Positions 47,264-58,757 of a DNA stretch of 64,000 bases are shown one piece after another (the first letter of the stretch is position 1; every line of letters begins with the position of its first letter). The notes under the pieces were generated by a model. That model was not told the origin of the DNA. It did not search any database and saw only the letters and a list, made by a program, of their open reading frames with translations. This DNA is from Umbilicaria muhlenbergii (Eukaryota; Ascomycota; Lecanoromycetes; Umbilicariales; Umbilicariaceae): contig KK106981.1 of NCBI GenBank assembly GCA_000611775.1, forward strand, positions 1,731,507-1,795,506. The letters are read 5' to 3'. The translations under genes were made by a program, and so were the position numbers.

Positions 47264-48297
47264 TATTGTCGTCTTGAGCACTGTTGAATGTATAGCTCGC
47301 ATTGGCCGATGAACAGTCCTGGAACCTTCTTGCATCACTCCGTCGCAGCGCAGTGCCCGAATAAACCGCCACCATAATTTCTAGTTCTTCACGAAAACTC
47401 GGGATTCATTGTACTTCTACCTATCTTTCCAGCATCCGAAGCAAGCGAGCGATCAGTTCCATGAGGCACGAGGCCACGATATACGACGTACGAGATATAC
47501 TTAATCCTCAAAAGCGCTTTCCTATCTTGCATGTCTTGTTACCCTGTTGCGGGATATAAATTTCTTCTATATTCTATACAGTGTAGCACTTTGGCTATTA
47601 GCTGTACTTTTAGGTAACCCTGCTGGATTCTACATTACTGGATGACTGGATTGTTTAACAGCCCATGGCGCGGCATGATATTGGAGGAGGGCATCGCATC
47701 ATGTAGATTGGTCTACTACTCTACGCTGGTGTTAGTGGGTCAAATTTAAGTACTATTATGGTACACATGGGAGTTACGGTGGTCGGGTGTTGAAAGACCT
47801 AATCCCAAGGACCTCTCTGCCTTCACCACTGCATCTAATATTGAACCCACCCATACGCGGATGCCCATTGAGACGAGCAGTAGCAAGTTCCTTGGCGTGC
47901 GTAAGACCACATCCCAATAACACTCTAGAGTCCGAATGCGCAAGTATGATGCGAGAAGCATGATGCCCGTGACAGCATTTCAGTGGTCCCTGGATAAGTG
48001 TGCAAGCCCTGCCAGCGGTGCATGCCCTGGTGCCTGGTAGCTCTTCCCATTTGACAGCGGCCTGCCGGCTATAGACTTCCACGCTAAGCTCGAAGCGTGT
48101 CGGAACTAAGCGAACCTGATATCGTGAACTTTGTCTCTTTAAGCTGCCATCCTGCTGCCGATAACAAAGACCAGCCAACTTTATCTGATGAATACCTTCA
48201 CCCAGTGCACTACAGACGATCCTCAACCCTTCGAACACAACCCGGTTCTTCATGTGCTCAGGCCAGCAGGGACAGGTCTGTCCTCATTACTGCCGTT
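47264..48297. other. Intergenic region upstream of SAC3
   Basis: About 1.03 kb with no supported gene. A minus-strand open frame over 47774-48253 has no recognisable product and is probably chance. Confidence 0.45.
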
Positions 48298-51200
48298 ATG
48301 TCGGCACCCCGGGGACCACGAGGTGCGATTCGCGGCAGAGGACGCGGTACAGCTCGAGGAGGTGCCAGTTCGAGGAACAGCAGCGATGATGAGTCGAAGA
48401 AGAATAATGTCCGGAAAGTGCGCTTCGCCACTGACACGTCGTCGCCCCTCTCCTCGGCTGGCAAGCAGCTGAAGCCTTCGCCGATGCAGAATGGATTCCA
48501 CGCCCCTAGATCGGAGAAGAACACCTCGAATTCGTCGAGGAATACATCTCAACACAGGAGCTCTCCCTTTATTGGACGGTCTGCGTCGCCAGCTTCATCC
48601 GATCAGAGTTGGCGGGACCCCACCATCGAAGGAAACTCATCCTACCCGAAACGCATGAGCGAGCTGTATCAAACGGTATGCTGTCCTTCCATCAGTTACT
48701 GACTGTAAGGCATGTATAGTGACTTCTTACTTCCTTGGTGGTGTAGCTCAAGAGGAATCGCGAGAAGGAGAGGAAGGATGCCATCCGAAACGGATTCCTG
48801 GCAGACCCGGATAAACCAACTTCGCTAGCAAACGCGATCACACCTGTGGGGACTTGTCAGGACATGTGTCCAGAGTTCGAGAGGGTTGAGCGGATAGTGC
48901 AACTGATGGTCGATGGATGTGAAAAGGTGGGAGTTCTTCAACACGGCGGTCGGGCTGAGAGTCGTTCGCTGATAAGGAGGGGATTAGACATCAAGTCAGT
49001 CATCGGACGTGAAAGTTCCATGCGAAGAGTATATGGTCAAAAGATTTCGCCGCTCTGCTGCTGGCTACGACGAGCAACTTCCTTCGGATATTCGACCTCC
49101 ACTCGTACTCCAACGGACACTCGACTACCTTCTCGAACAAGTCATCGGTGGATCACAACCTTTGGCGAATGTACACAAATTTGTATGGGACCGGACGAGG
49201 GGTATTCGAAACGACTTCTCAATACAACAAGTCACCAAAGCCGAGGATCTTCGAATCGCTATTGATTGCTTTGAGCGCATTGCTCGTTTTCATATACTCT
49301 CTCTACATCAACTCTCTCGCCCAGGTCAAGATAGTGGTGAATTCGACCACCATCAAGAACGAGAGCAGCTCAACAACACCCTATTATCGCTCATGTACTA
49401 TTACGACGATAGCCGACACAGACTTGTATCACCTAACGAAGCGGAGTTCAGAGCTTACTGTATCATTTTTGAGATACAGGACCAGCGACCGGATCTCGAG
49501 GATCGGGCACAGAATTGGCCGAGGCCTTTGCTTAGAGACTTACGAGTACAGACCGCCCTTCGGTTGTACGCTGCAGCTGGTAATATAGCGGATGAGCAAG
49601 GACCACTGAGGCCACGTACTGCATTTTGTATAGCGCAGAGCGACTACGGCAGGTTCTTTTCCATCGTCGAGTCTAATGCAGTGTCTTACCTTATGGCTTG
49701 TGTGGCCGAGATTTACTTCAACTTGGTTCGGAATACAGCACTTGACGCTATCTGGAAAGCATACAAGAGAGGCGCTTCAACCAGGACGGAAGACTGGACT
49801 TTGAGTGATTTAGCGGCTGCTCTTGGTTTTGACAACGAAGAACAAGTCCAAGGATTCTGCGAAGATCATGGATTTTCCATTAGAGAAAGGGGAGACGGGA
49901 AAGCATATCTGGATCTTACGTCGGTCGTGGGCAGATTTCTAACAGGTCAGAACTCATGGTTGAAATCTTTTTGGCGATCCTTACGAGTTCATAGATTCGA
50001 ATTCTCGCCGAAAACAAATATACTCCAAAAAGCTTGTGGAGCACAAACGCCTAGGTCGGACACTACCAGCAGTCATCAACGGCGTTAGTGCGCTACAGGC
50101 CCAATCAGATGGAATGGTCGAAGATTCTTCAAGTGCTGGAAATTCGCCGCCCTCCAAGACCAAGAACGAGTCTTTATTCATCAACGGCGATTCCGACGAG
50201 GAGGCGTTAGACACAAATGGGAAATCAGGGAATAGCGAGGAGGCGAAAAAGCCAGGCCCAGTCCCGAAGTTCAACTTTTTCCCGCAATCGCCCATCGTCC
50301 AACCTTCGACCAATCCCTTCGACGCTAAGAACACTGCCATTAACTCTACGAGCTCGGCGAACCATAGTCCCTTCTCGATACCATCCACAAACACCCTGTC
50401 CAAGCCCTCCCTCTTCCCTCAATCGACACCTTCTTTTGATTTTGCATCCTCCAACACAACCTCTCCATTGTCCGTCTTTGGCACATCAAAGACAACTAAC
50501 CCCGATCCGCTGCAGCCGTCATATCCACCAAAGTTCAACTTCTTCACACCATCGTCGACGACGCTCCCGAAGCCCCCAGGTATTGATTCGCCTCCACCCA
50601 CTACAACCTCGCAACCAACTAGGCCTTTCACTTTTACTCCAAGTCCCACGACACCCACGACATCTTCGATTTTCGGAACAATGAAACCGAAGACCCCGTC
50701 AGTCGATGTTACTCCGCAGACTACTACTTTTACACCTCAAGCTCAGAAATCACAGTCGCCGACCGCCCCTTTCCAATTCTTTCCGCAATCGAACCAGCCA
50801 GCTCCACAACCACCCTTTTTCAAGCCGGTAGAAGCCCAAAAGACAAGCTCGCCAGAGCGAGCACCTTCGGTACCTGCGCCCTCCAACAATGTTACAACTT
50901 CGTTAACCGATACGCCGAACCCATTCCCCGCCTTCTTTCCATCAAAGCAACAGCAACCAAGTACGCTTTCGACACCAACAGAAGGAGCTCCGAAAATGGA
51001 AATGCCCTCATTCAAGTTTTCCTCCGTCTCGCCGAGATCTTCCAGCCCTCCTAACATCATGACGCCTAGTGCACCCCTACAATCCATTACCCCCCGGTCG
51101 CAGATCAAGCAAGCTCTTCCTGATATACAGGAACCACTTCAAAACGCTGGTTCAGTCCAATCACCTGCCTCGCGACTCTCTGGATCGTCCCCCACAGTCC

Positions 51201-52683
51201 GACCTGCTTCAGCGATACAAAAAGCGAAACCACCGCCATCTAAGAAAGACCCACGACCGCAGGCCCTTGATGCCCTGTCAAAGGTAGTATTGCTTGATGA
51301 CGACGGCCTCTTACAGCAATTCATCGAGCATACCGTAGGCCCCATCATTAGCGATGCATTCCGCCAGAGGAAGGACGAACGCTCGTGGGAGAGAGCGCGT
51401 AAGTGGCAACCACATGACGTTATAAGGGTTGGAGCTAACCCACTACAGGCGAGGTGCGGTTGATCTTGCTTGGGAGGAAATATGGGCGGAGGTGGAAGGA
51501 GGTTGCTTGGAAATTGAGTCTCTTGCGGAAAGGAAGGGAGCGAAGGAGAAACTTTGCTCTGTCGATGCAAGGTCTTGCGCGAAGCTCGCATCAGCGACGA
51601 AGTCCAAATACGGATTTGGGTAAAATGTTAACATCGAAAGCCCGCGGAGAAGACGGTATCGTGCAGCAGCCTCAGATCACAGTCATGCCGCCACCCCCAA
51701 CGCCTGTGAAAGGACAGCAGAATAAGAAAAGCCTCCCTGCTGAGGTTAGACCTCAACATTCACCATTTCCTGGTCAGTCTATCAACAAGTCCCAACGCCG
51801 AGGACCGATCATAAGAACGGATTCTACCTCGTCAAGAATAAGGAAGGTCCATCAGGGATACCACAAGAGGTCGAACACGGTCGCAGATGCGGGCTCCCTC
51901 CATCGGTCGTGGACAACTACGAGCTCCAGTTCATTGGGCTTGCCAGTTGCTTCAAGCTCAGCCTTGAGCGAATCAACCATGGCAAAGGCACGACATCTCC
52001 TCGCAGGTACACCCACAGACACCACGCGCACTGATTACTTTCGTCTTAAGGCTATGGGAATTGATCCAGATACGCCAAGCGTGCCCGCTACGGGTAGTAA
52101 GCGCACCAGAAACGAATTTGAGGTGGAAGCAAAGAAAGCGCTGAAGTTGTCACCCACTGATAGGTTGAAATTTTCACCATTAGCCAAGTTAGACTCCCTT
52201 CAAATGCCGGGGCAAATCTCGCCACCTGAATCGGCGCCCAGGCAAGCGGTGGACGATCCAGACGAAGAACTCTTGGCACAGATGCGACGTGTCAGGGAAG
52301 CGATGTCTGATAGTATCAACTGGTTTCAAGAAGAAAGAGCGAAGAGTGAACTCAGTCGGAGCAGTAGCGAAAGTCGTACCGAGACGGCCAAAGAGAAACG
52401 CCTGAGAGAATGGGCCCCGACACCAAGCCGGACTGAGCAACGATTGGCCAGTACTGGAGGACACGGGCTGATACCAAAGGACTTTGGGGTCTCGAGGAAT
52501 AGTCGCCAACCGACTGAAGAGAGGGTGAATATTGGGTCAGCAATTGCGACGCAACCGCAGGGGTTTGCAGCCATGAGCATGGGGTTTAATCCCGTTGCGG
52601 GTACCAGGTTTGGTGGCAGTCGGGACAGCAGTCAGGACTTTATGGCAAAGGGGTCGAGCGTGGAGGATGCGATTGAGCTTTAA
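48298..52683 (+). CDS. SAC3: Nuclear mRNA export factor Sac3 (SAC3/GANP)
   Basis: Sac3 is the scaffold of TREX-2, which links transcribing genes to nuclear pores for mRNA export. ATG 48298 opens an RG-rich N-terminus (GPRGAIRGRGRGTARGG). After an intron (about 48677-48747) comes VGTCQDMCPEFERVERIVQ, the signature start of the SAC3 domain. Another intron follows and then VPCEEYMVKRFRRSAAGYDEQLPSDIRPP. The SAC3/PCI-like helical domain runs to about 49950 with VRTPRT-like LRPRTAFCIAQSDY. A Ser/Thr/Pro-rich part holds repeated aromatic motifs (PKFNFF, FQFF, SVFGT, SIFGT). An intron near 51400-51449 leads to LILLGRKYGRRWKEVAW, a helical segment. A disordered C-terminal part then runs to the stop. 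The total is about 1,370 residues. Confidence 0.9.
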
Positions 52684-53204
52684 GAAGTCACTCAGACGAC
52701 ACGGCGACACGGCGCGATATGATCACTTCCTGGCGTTTCAGCGAGCATCTGGAGATTTATTAACATCGATATCCGCATAGCGACGGCGCGAGGCGTTGTG
52801 GAGTTGGGACAGTCGGAAAGGCATATGAGAGAGCCGGACGTGCTCATTCATCTGTATGATAGAGAGTTGACCAGTGACCGCGCCAAAGACAGGGGTTTCC
52901 ATCTCCTCAGATGTTATTTGTAGACTTTTGATATGCCTCGAGCCCTTATCCGTTGTGACTGGAGAACGCCCGCGCACATTGCACCTTGGACTAACCGCTC
53001 CCCTCCCTCAAGCCATATAAACACACCAAGAGACCACATCGAGAATACGGTGACAGCCCCCCTACCAGCAACAATGTCTCTCCCACCCACCCAACCTTGA
53101 CGGCCCCCACCGCCCTCCCCGGGATCTCTTTCAATCCGCCAGACCTATTACCAGTATAGATCCATCCGCCACCCCCCCACCCACCACTCTCACACGACCC
53201 AACC
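52684..53204. other. Intergenic region SAC3 / NTA1
   Basis: 520 bp, C-rich on the plus strand toward the next start codon, as in a fungal 5' UTR. No gene is seen. Confidence 0.5.
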
Positions 53205-54728
53205 ATGCGCATCGCCATCCTCCAATTCTCCCCCTCCCTCGGCGCCGTCCGCGCCAACCTCGCCCGCGCCGACGCCCTCCTCGACGCCGCGGGCCCGCTG
53301 GACGTCGATTTGCTCGTGCTGCCTGAGTTGGCCTTCACCGGTGCGCCCACTTCCTTGTCCTGCCCCCCTCTCCTTCCATGAAGCCGGAAAATCTGCTAAC
53401 GTCCACGGGGGTTGGGGGTCGCAGGATACAACTTCCCGTCACTGGAAGCGATCGAGCCGTATCTGGAACCGACGGCGCAGGGGCCAAGCGCGGAATGGGC
53501 GAGGCGCACGGCGAGGCGGTTGGGGGCGGTGGTGGGAGTGGGGTATCCGGAACGGTATGTGCGGGGGGGGTTGGGGGAGGGGGTGGTGGCTTCGGGGGTG
53601 CAGAGCGGGGAGGGGGGGGAGAAGGACGGGGAGAGAGAGAATGGGAACGAGAAGGGGGAGAAGGGCTGGGTTGACGGGCAGGGCAGAGACGATGGGCATC
53701 ATGGGAGGGAGGAGGAGAAAGGCGACGGTGGAGGCAAGGAGGAGAAGGACGGGGAGAAACGAGGGAGGAATTACAACTCCCTCCTCACCGTCGGGCCTGC
53801 CGGGGGGGAAGTATTGGCGCACTACCGCAAAACGCACCTCTACTACACCGATGAGACGTGGGCGGCGGAGAGCCCCACCGGCTGGCTGGCGCTCGATCTT
53901 CCTCTCCCTCCTCCTCCTCCTCCTCCGCCCCGGCCTTCCGTCATCCCTTCCGCCGCGCCTTCACCGCTCCCGCTCTCACCCTCCCACCCACCACCACCAC
54001 CACCACCACCCTCAACCTCTCACGCCCCCGTGTCCCCTCCCCCTCCCACCCCGTCCCCCGCTCAAACGACCAAAACTACCTTCGCCATCTGTATGGACCT
54101 CAACCCCCACCGCTTCACCGCCCCCTGGGATACCTACGAACTCGCAACCCACACCCTCGCCGCCGGCGCCGAGCTCCTCGTCTGCAGCATGGCGTGGCTG
54201 ACGCGGCTGGAGGGGGAGGAGTTGTTTGCGGACGAGGTGAGGGGCCGGCCGGATATGGAGACTGTGGCGTACTGGGTGGGCCGGCTGGGGCCGCTGTGTG
54301 GGGGGCGGGGTGGTGGTAGCGGGGGGGCGCGGGAGGAGAAGGAGAAGGACGAGGACGAGAGCGGTGGTGGGGAGGAGGAGAAGAAGAAGAAGAAGAAGAA
54401 GGGGGGAGATGTGGATGGGGTTGAGGCTGGTTTAGATGGTGCGGAAGGAGGCGGAGGCGGAAGCGGAAGCAAAAGCGTGCGCGGAACTCAAAACACTAAG
54501 GAAACTATCGTCGTCTTGGCGAACCGGTGCGGAGAAGAACCGGACGGGGCGCGGTACGCCGGCAGTAGTTGCGTGCTCGGGGTTGGTGGGGAGAAGGACG
54601 AGGAGGAGGGGGTGATTCGGTGTTGGGGGGTGATGGGGAGGGGGGAGGAGGGGGTGTTGGTGGTGGATACGGGGGTGGAGGCTGGGTGGAGGATTGGTGT
54701 TCGTGAGCGGAAGGAGGCCGGGGAGTAA
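53205..54728 (+). CDS. NTA1: Protein N-terminal amidase Nta1 (nitrilase superfamily)
   Basis: Nta1 converts N-terminal Asn and Gln of proteins to Asp and Glu, making them substrates of the Arg/N-degron route. Two exons (53205-53340 and 53425-54728) give 479 residues. The split falls in LPELAFTG/YNFPS, restored by removing 53341-53424. The catalytic triad is Glu41 (LPELAFTGYNF), Lys181 (HYRKTHLYYTDE) and Cys268 (FAICMDLNP). The C-terminal half has AAGAELLVCSMAWLT and VVLANRCGEE. Three low-complexity inserts lie between core elements: residues about 105-158 (Gly/Glu/Lys), 205-261 (Pro-rich) and 338-399 (Gly/Lys/Glu, with seven Lys in a row). Typical family members lack most of these. They are in frame and spare the core, so the gene is probably functional. 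Confidence 0.88.
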
Positions 54729-55633
54729 AAGGGTGGGGGGAGTAAGAGGAAGGGGGAAAGGAGAGGCCAGGGTGGAGAAGGTACGGGAGGGGGAGTTTGA
54801 GGGTAGTAGACTGGCGCACAGGAACACGGGGACAATGGGACTCTGGGCATTTCGGGATGAGACTAGAGGCGTCCCCGGATTGTCGACCGAGGTGCTATTG
54901 ATTCGAACGAGGCCAGGACTGAACCCATGATGTAAGGTAATGTTTCAGCCACGCATGAGCTAGTAGATAGTCAATTGCCATATCATTGCCAGTAGATTCA
55001 GCATCAACCTCTCCTCTCGAGGTGTTCTGCGGTGATGACATCCCCAGCTTCCGAGCTGTCCGCCGACTTCAAATGCCAGCACGCTCGGACAGCGTCACCC
55101 GGGAAGCACCATCATCGCGGCTGAATCCGACTTCCACAGCAGCTGAATGCTTTCAACCATCAAATCAAATCGCTTGCTGCAATGCTGTAACACCGACGGA
55201 AACATTCCAAATCAAATCTGCCCCATCAAGACCCACTGCCAGTAATGTCTTGCCCTCCCGATGCTCCTTGTAAAATCCTTCTTAAGCTCGAAGCCTGGAC
55301 AACCACGCGCATGATGCAAAGCGAAATATTATTAACCACCCCTTCTGAATGAAACCTTGTATCGGCCGATAGTGCAGTAGTCCCAGGCGACAACAACATA
55401 GCCAGACACAATCGAGAAACTGTAAAGCGCAAGGTCGATGAATCATGTACACATGAATAAAAAAAAATCCGTCTCTCAAAATGGGTAGAGCTGCAGTGGT
55501 GATGGTGGGGTGGATCGGTTGGAAAATTATGATCGCAGCTTCAAGTCTCTTCGCGAACTAACAGTACGGAACACCGAGGCGAAGTTGATCCAGGAAGTGA
55601 TGCTGGCCAAGTTCATGGTCTGGAGTATCAATG
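54729..55633. other. Convergent intergenic region NTA1 / CBF1
   Basis: About 900 bp of 3' flanks from two convergent genes. I see no supported gene or repeat. Confidence 0.5.
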
Positions 55634-56693
55634 TCATGATTCGTCCCCAACCTCGGTATTACCTTCGCCCTGTTGCTTCCGTTCCGCATCCTCACACCTT
55701 TTCTTCCACATCTCAGCTTCCCCCCAAGCCCGCTCGAGTTCAGCCTTCAACTTCGTCACGCTCGTACTCAATTCGGCAATAGCCTGCTCGGTCAACAGCT
55801 TCTCCAAAGTCCACTTCTCGATGTTTTGGGCCTCGGCATCTTTGAGCTGGGTAATGAAGGTGACGGCTTTTTGTAATATGGAGCCCTTGTTCTTCTCACA
55901 ACCCGGGACTATCTTTGCTAGTTCGTTGATCCCTTCGTTGATGGTTTCGCGGCGTCGACGTTCAACTTGGTCAGGGGTCAGCCTCTAGTCTCATTTCCCG
56001 GTTAGATCGTGCAATGAGTGGCTCACCTTCTTTGTGATTATCTCTTCGCACCTTTTGCCACTCCTCCGATCCCACCGGTGGTTTTGCGCCGCCGTTGTTC
56101 GATGCTTCCCGAGCAGCTTGAACTTGCGCAGCCATCGGAAGGCCACCCACGTTATAAGGCATCGAGTGATGATTTTGACCATTGTCTTGTCCTCCCAGAT
56201 CGAAGGAAGAGTCTAGCTGCCGTTCACCGTCTGACCCAGAGGCCGTACTGGCAAAGGACAGCTCTGTCGGTTGTGGTATCGTCAACGAGGGCATGATCCC
56301 TGCAAGGGCAGCGGCAGCGGTCGAGCTTGCGTTCTCTTGATTCGTACGTGACGTGTGATGAGCTAGTTGCTGAGAAAGGGTGCCGAAATCGGTAGAGGTG
56401 CTAGCCGAGGACGATAGAAATGAATTGCCTGATGGATCACTGCTGTCATGACCATTCCCATTCACTTGATTTGAGGTCGACGCTCGTTTCGAGCCGGGCC
56501 GTCTGGGATCCTCTGCCGGTCCATTCGAACCGGAGCCATCGCGTTTCCGTTTAGCGTTGTTGGCCTTCAAGATCTGTAGGGCTTCATTGACAGCACTGGC
56601 TGCTCTCTCCTGCTCCGTTGGCCCGTTGTCAAAGTCCGAATTTGGTGGCATTGCGACTTTCAGAGGTTGGCGATGAGATGGGTTCTTAGTCAT
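55634..56693 (-). CDS. CBF1: CBF1-type bHLH centromere/E-box binding protein
   Basis: CBF1-like factors bind CACGTG as dimers; in yeast they act at centromeres and methionine genes, and in filamentous fungi in sulfur and other regulons. The first ATG is 56693 (MTKNPSHRQP) and a second at 56651 (MPPNSDFDNG) is equally plausible. A disordered Ser/Asn-rich N-terminus leads to WQKVRRDNHKE. An intron of about 70 nt restores VERRRRETINEGINELAKIV, the basic region and helix 1. Its H-x3-E-R-x2-R-R pattern fits CACGTG binding. After the loop (PGCEKNKGSILQKAV) come helix 2 and a leucine-zipper-like coil (EKWTLEKLLTEQAIAEL). The end is GNTEVGDES with a stop at 55634. A CACGTG lies in its own upstream region. 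Confidence 0.9.
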
Positions 56694-57107
56694 GTGGGGA
56701 GATACACTCAGTTCCGAACAGCCCACACCCCGTGGCGACGCTTGTGAATATGACTTTCCAGGGATTTATGTGGAAAGGCGTTTCGAGTTACACGATGCTC
56801 GAGCTTCGCGGCTTGCTGCACAACGGCGGTTTTCAGGGCTTGGGACCTCGGCTCCAGACGAACGCTCGTAGTCAGAGGTGTTCGTGGTCGGAAAGCCACC
56901 TGATTAGCTAAAGATGGCGTAACGATGAGTGACGAGGGGAGTAAGGTGTATGGCAGGTGTTCGAACGATTTCCGGTGATTGCGTTCGCGCCCCGGTTCTT
57001 GACGGATTGCGGTCCGGTTCGTTGCTGCGCAGCAGTTTGTCCGTCGCTTTTGAGCAGTGGCCTCGAGATGGGATCTATCCGTGGCCTTGATATGATTGCC
57101 ATGTCAG

Positions 57108-57113
57108 CACGTG
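57108..57113. promoter_or_regulatory. CACGTG E-box upstream of CBF1
   Basis: The E-box core sits about 415 bp upstream of the CBF1 ATG and could mediate feedback by the encoded bHLH protein. The motif is short and could be chance. Confidence 0.3.
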
Positions 57114-57689
57114 GATGATTGCAAACGTGTCACGAGGGGCTGCAAACACGCGATGAGGGCTGATTGTGCTGTGCTGCCGGGAACGATGGGTTCGTCTTGT
57201 TCCAACGTTGACGCAGCCATTAGGTCAGACACTGCCAGAGCAAATGCAAGTTTGCCCGGCGTCGTGCAGGGCAGTCATGGCAATCTCAGTATCAGATATG
57301 CCGGCTCATGCTAGTGTTGTCGAGCACACATCCTCGGCCAAAGGCAGCCTCGAAGCGCCGACATTGCGAATGGGAGAGGGGAGGTGGGAGATGGGAATGG
57401 GGCATTGCGGTGTGGGCGCGCGAGATTGCGCAAAGGTGGTGGGGGTAGCATCACGGTCGCGGTGTCATCTGATGCGCGCATGGAAATAAGTCACTCACCT
57501 GACGATGTTGGCCGGAGAGACGAGGTCACGAGGTTTGTGGCTCAGGCAATAGGCAATAGGCAATAAGAATTATAATTAGCCGGGTCTGTGTTTCGTGAAT
57601 CGTGATAAGGTCTTCCGTAGTGAGGGACCAATCCGCTACTTGGCGATCGGGGGACTGGCAGAACTGGAATATTGCACTGGAGCGAGATG

Positions 57690-57790
57690 GAGAAGAGGGA
57701 GGAGAGGAAGAAGGAGAAGGAGAAGGAGAAGGAGAAGGAGAAGAGGGAAGAGAGGGAGACGGGGGAGAAAGAGGGCGACGAAGTGAGGAA
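57690..57790. repeat. Purine-rich GGAGAA-type microsatellite
   Basis: The plus strand is a GA-only stretch made of imperfect GGAGAA/GGAAGA units. It is a simple-sequence tract, not coding. Confidence 0.6.
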
Positions 57791-58000
57791 GGTGCTCGGT
57801 AGTGATGGCGATGTGACTGCGGAGAGAGAGGGTCGATGATTGATGGAGCGCGACGATTCTTCGGTCCAACGACACGAGAGAGCCTAGGTCAGCCTTCCGC
57901 TTGTTGAGGGAGAGGTGCAGATGTGCCGGCCGGGCCTGGGGTCTGCGGTCCTGGTCGGAGGGGTCTGAGGGGTCCTCTTCTCTTTCTCTCTGTCTTCAAC

Positions 58001-58036
58001 ACGCAGCGCACGCAGCGCACGCAGCGCACTCGGCGC
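58001..58036. repeat. 9-bp tandem repeat (ACGCAGCGC)
   Basis: Three perfect copies of ACGCAGCGC are followed by one imperfect copy. Confidence 0.75.
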
Positions 58037-58484
58037 ACCCCTGCCCTGTGTGCGGGATGCAGATCACGGTGCTTCTGCTGGTCACATGCTTCCGCGCCCC
58101 TCAGGCCCAGCTGTGCATTGCCAGTCGGACACGATCCGGCCTGCATCATGCTGATTGGGGCTTCTGGCCCTCCATTCGACTCTGGGGGGAACCGGAAAAG
58201 CGGGGTCACGCGTCCGCTCGCACTTTCCCTTCTCCGCGCTTCCTGGCTTTCAGTGGTGTGCGACTGCGACACTGGAACACAAGATCTGGCTTGGAATGGT
58301 CGAGATGGGAAGGTAACGGGCGCGTCGGCCTTTCCGGTGGCTGGCTCGTTGATAAGTGACGGCGACTGATTGGACATGCACCCACGCCGCAACAGGGTTC
58401 TCCAGTCACGAGCCCGGTCACATGGCTTGTCTCAGCGCCGAGCTAAGCCAAACGCTGCCTTGTCTCCTTAAGGCATCGAGGCAA

Positions 58485-58540
58485 GGCAAGTCATGGCAAG
58501 TCATGGCAAGTCATGGCAAGTCGAGTCAAGGCAAGTCAAG
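58485..58540. repeat. 10-bp tandem repeat (GGCAAGTCAT)
   Basis: Three perfect copies of GGCAAGTCAT are followed by degenerate units of the same type (GGCAAGTCAA). Confidence 0.75.
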
Positions 58541-58757
58541 GTCATTGTTATCGCCGAAGGTCTGGATGCTCTACGGCACACAGCACTGGACTGAAATCGT
58601 AGCTTCTTCGTGTTACCTTCTCGAACTTTGCTAAGCCACCTGGAATCTGCCTTGGCGGCCCACCCCTTGTTGTGCGCAATCAACGAGTACTTGCCTCAGA
58701 AGCGATTTGGAGAATCACGCGATTTCCCAAGCCAAACACCGTGTACCCAAGGCCCTC

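Larger units (their letters stand above)
56694..58757. other. 2-kb interval upstream of CBF1
   Basis: This region holds the CBF1 upstream sequence and the 3' flank of SEC8. It has a CACGTG at 57108-57113, a GA-rich GAAGGA-type stretch (about 57690-57790) and two short tandem arrays (annotated). A minus-strand open frame at 56708-56899 begins with GTG, not ATG, and is not supported as a gene. Confidence 0.5.

Noticed and set aside
47774-48253. Minus-strand 159-residue open frame upstream of SAC3
   Set aside because: It has no recognisable domain, mixed composition and overlaps the likely SAC3 promoter/5' UTR.
56708-56899. 63-codon minus-strand frame upstream of CBF1, considered as a uORF
   Set aside because: Its first codon is GTG, there is no in-frame ATG, and the product is not recognisable.
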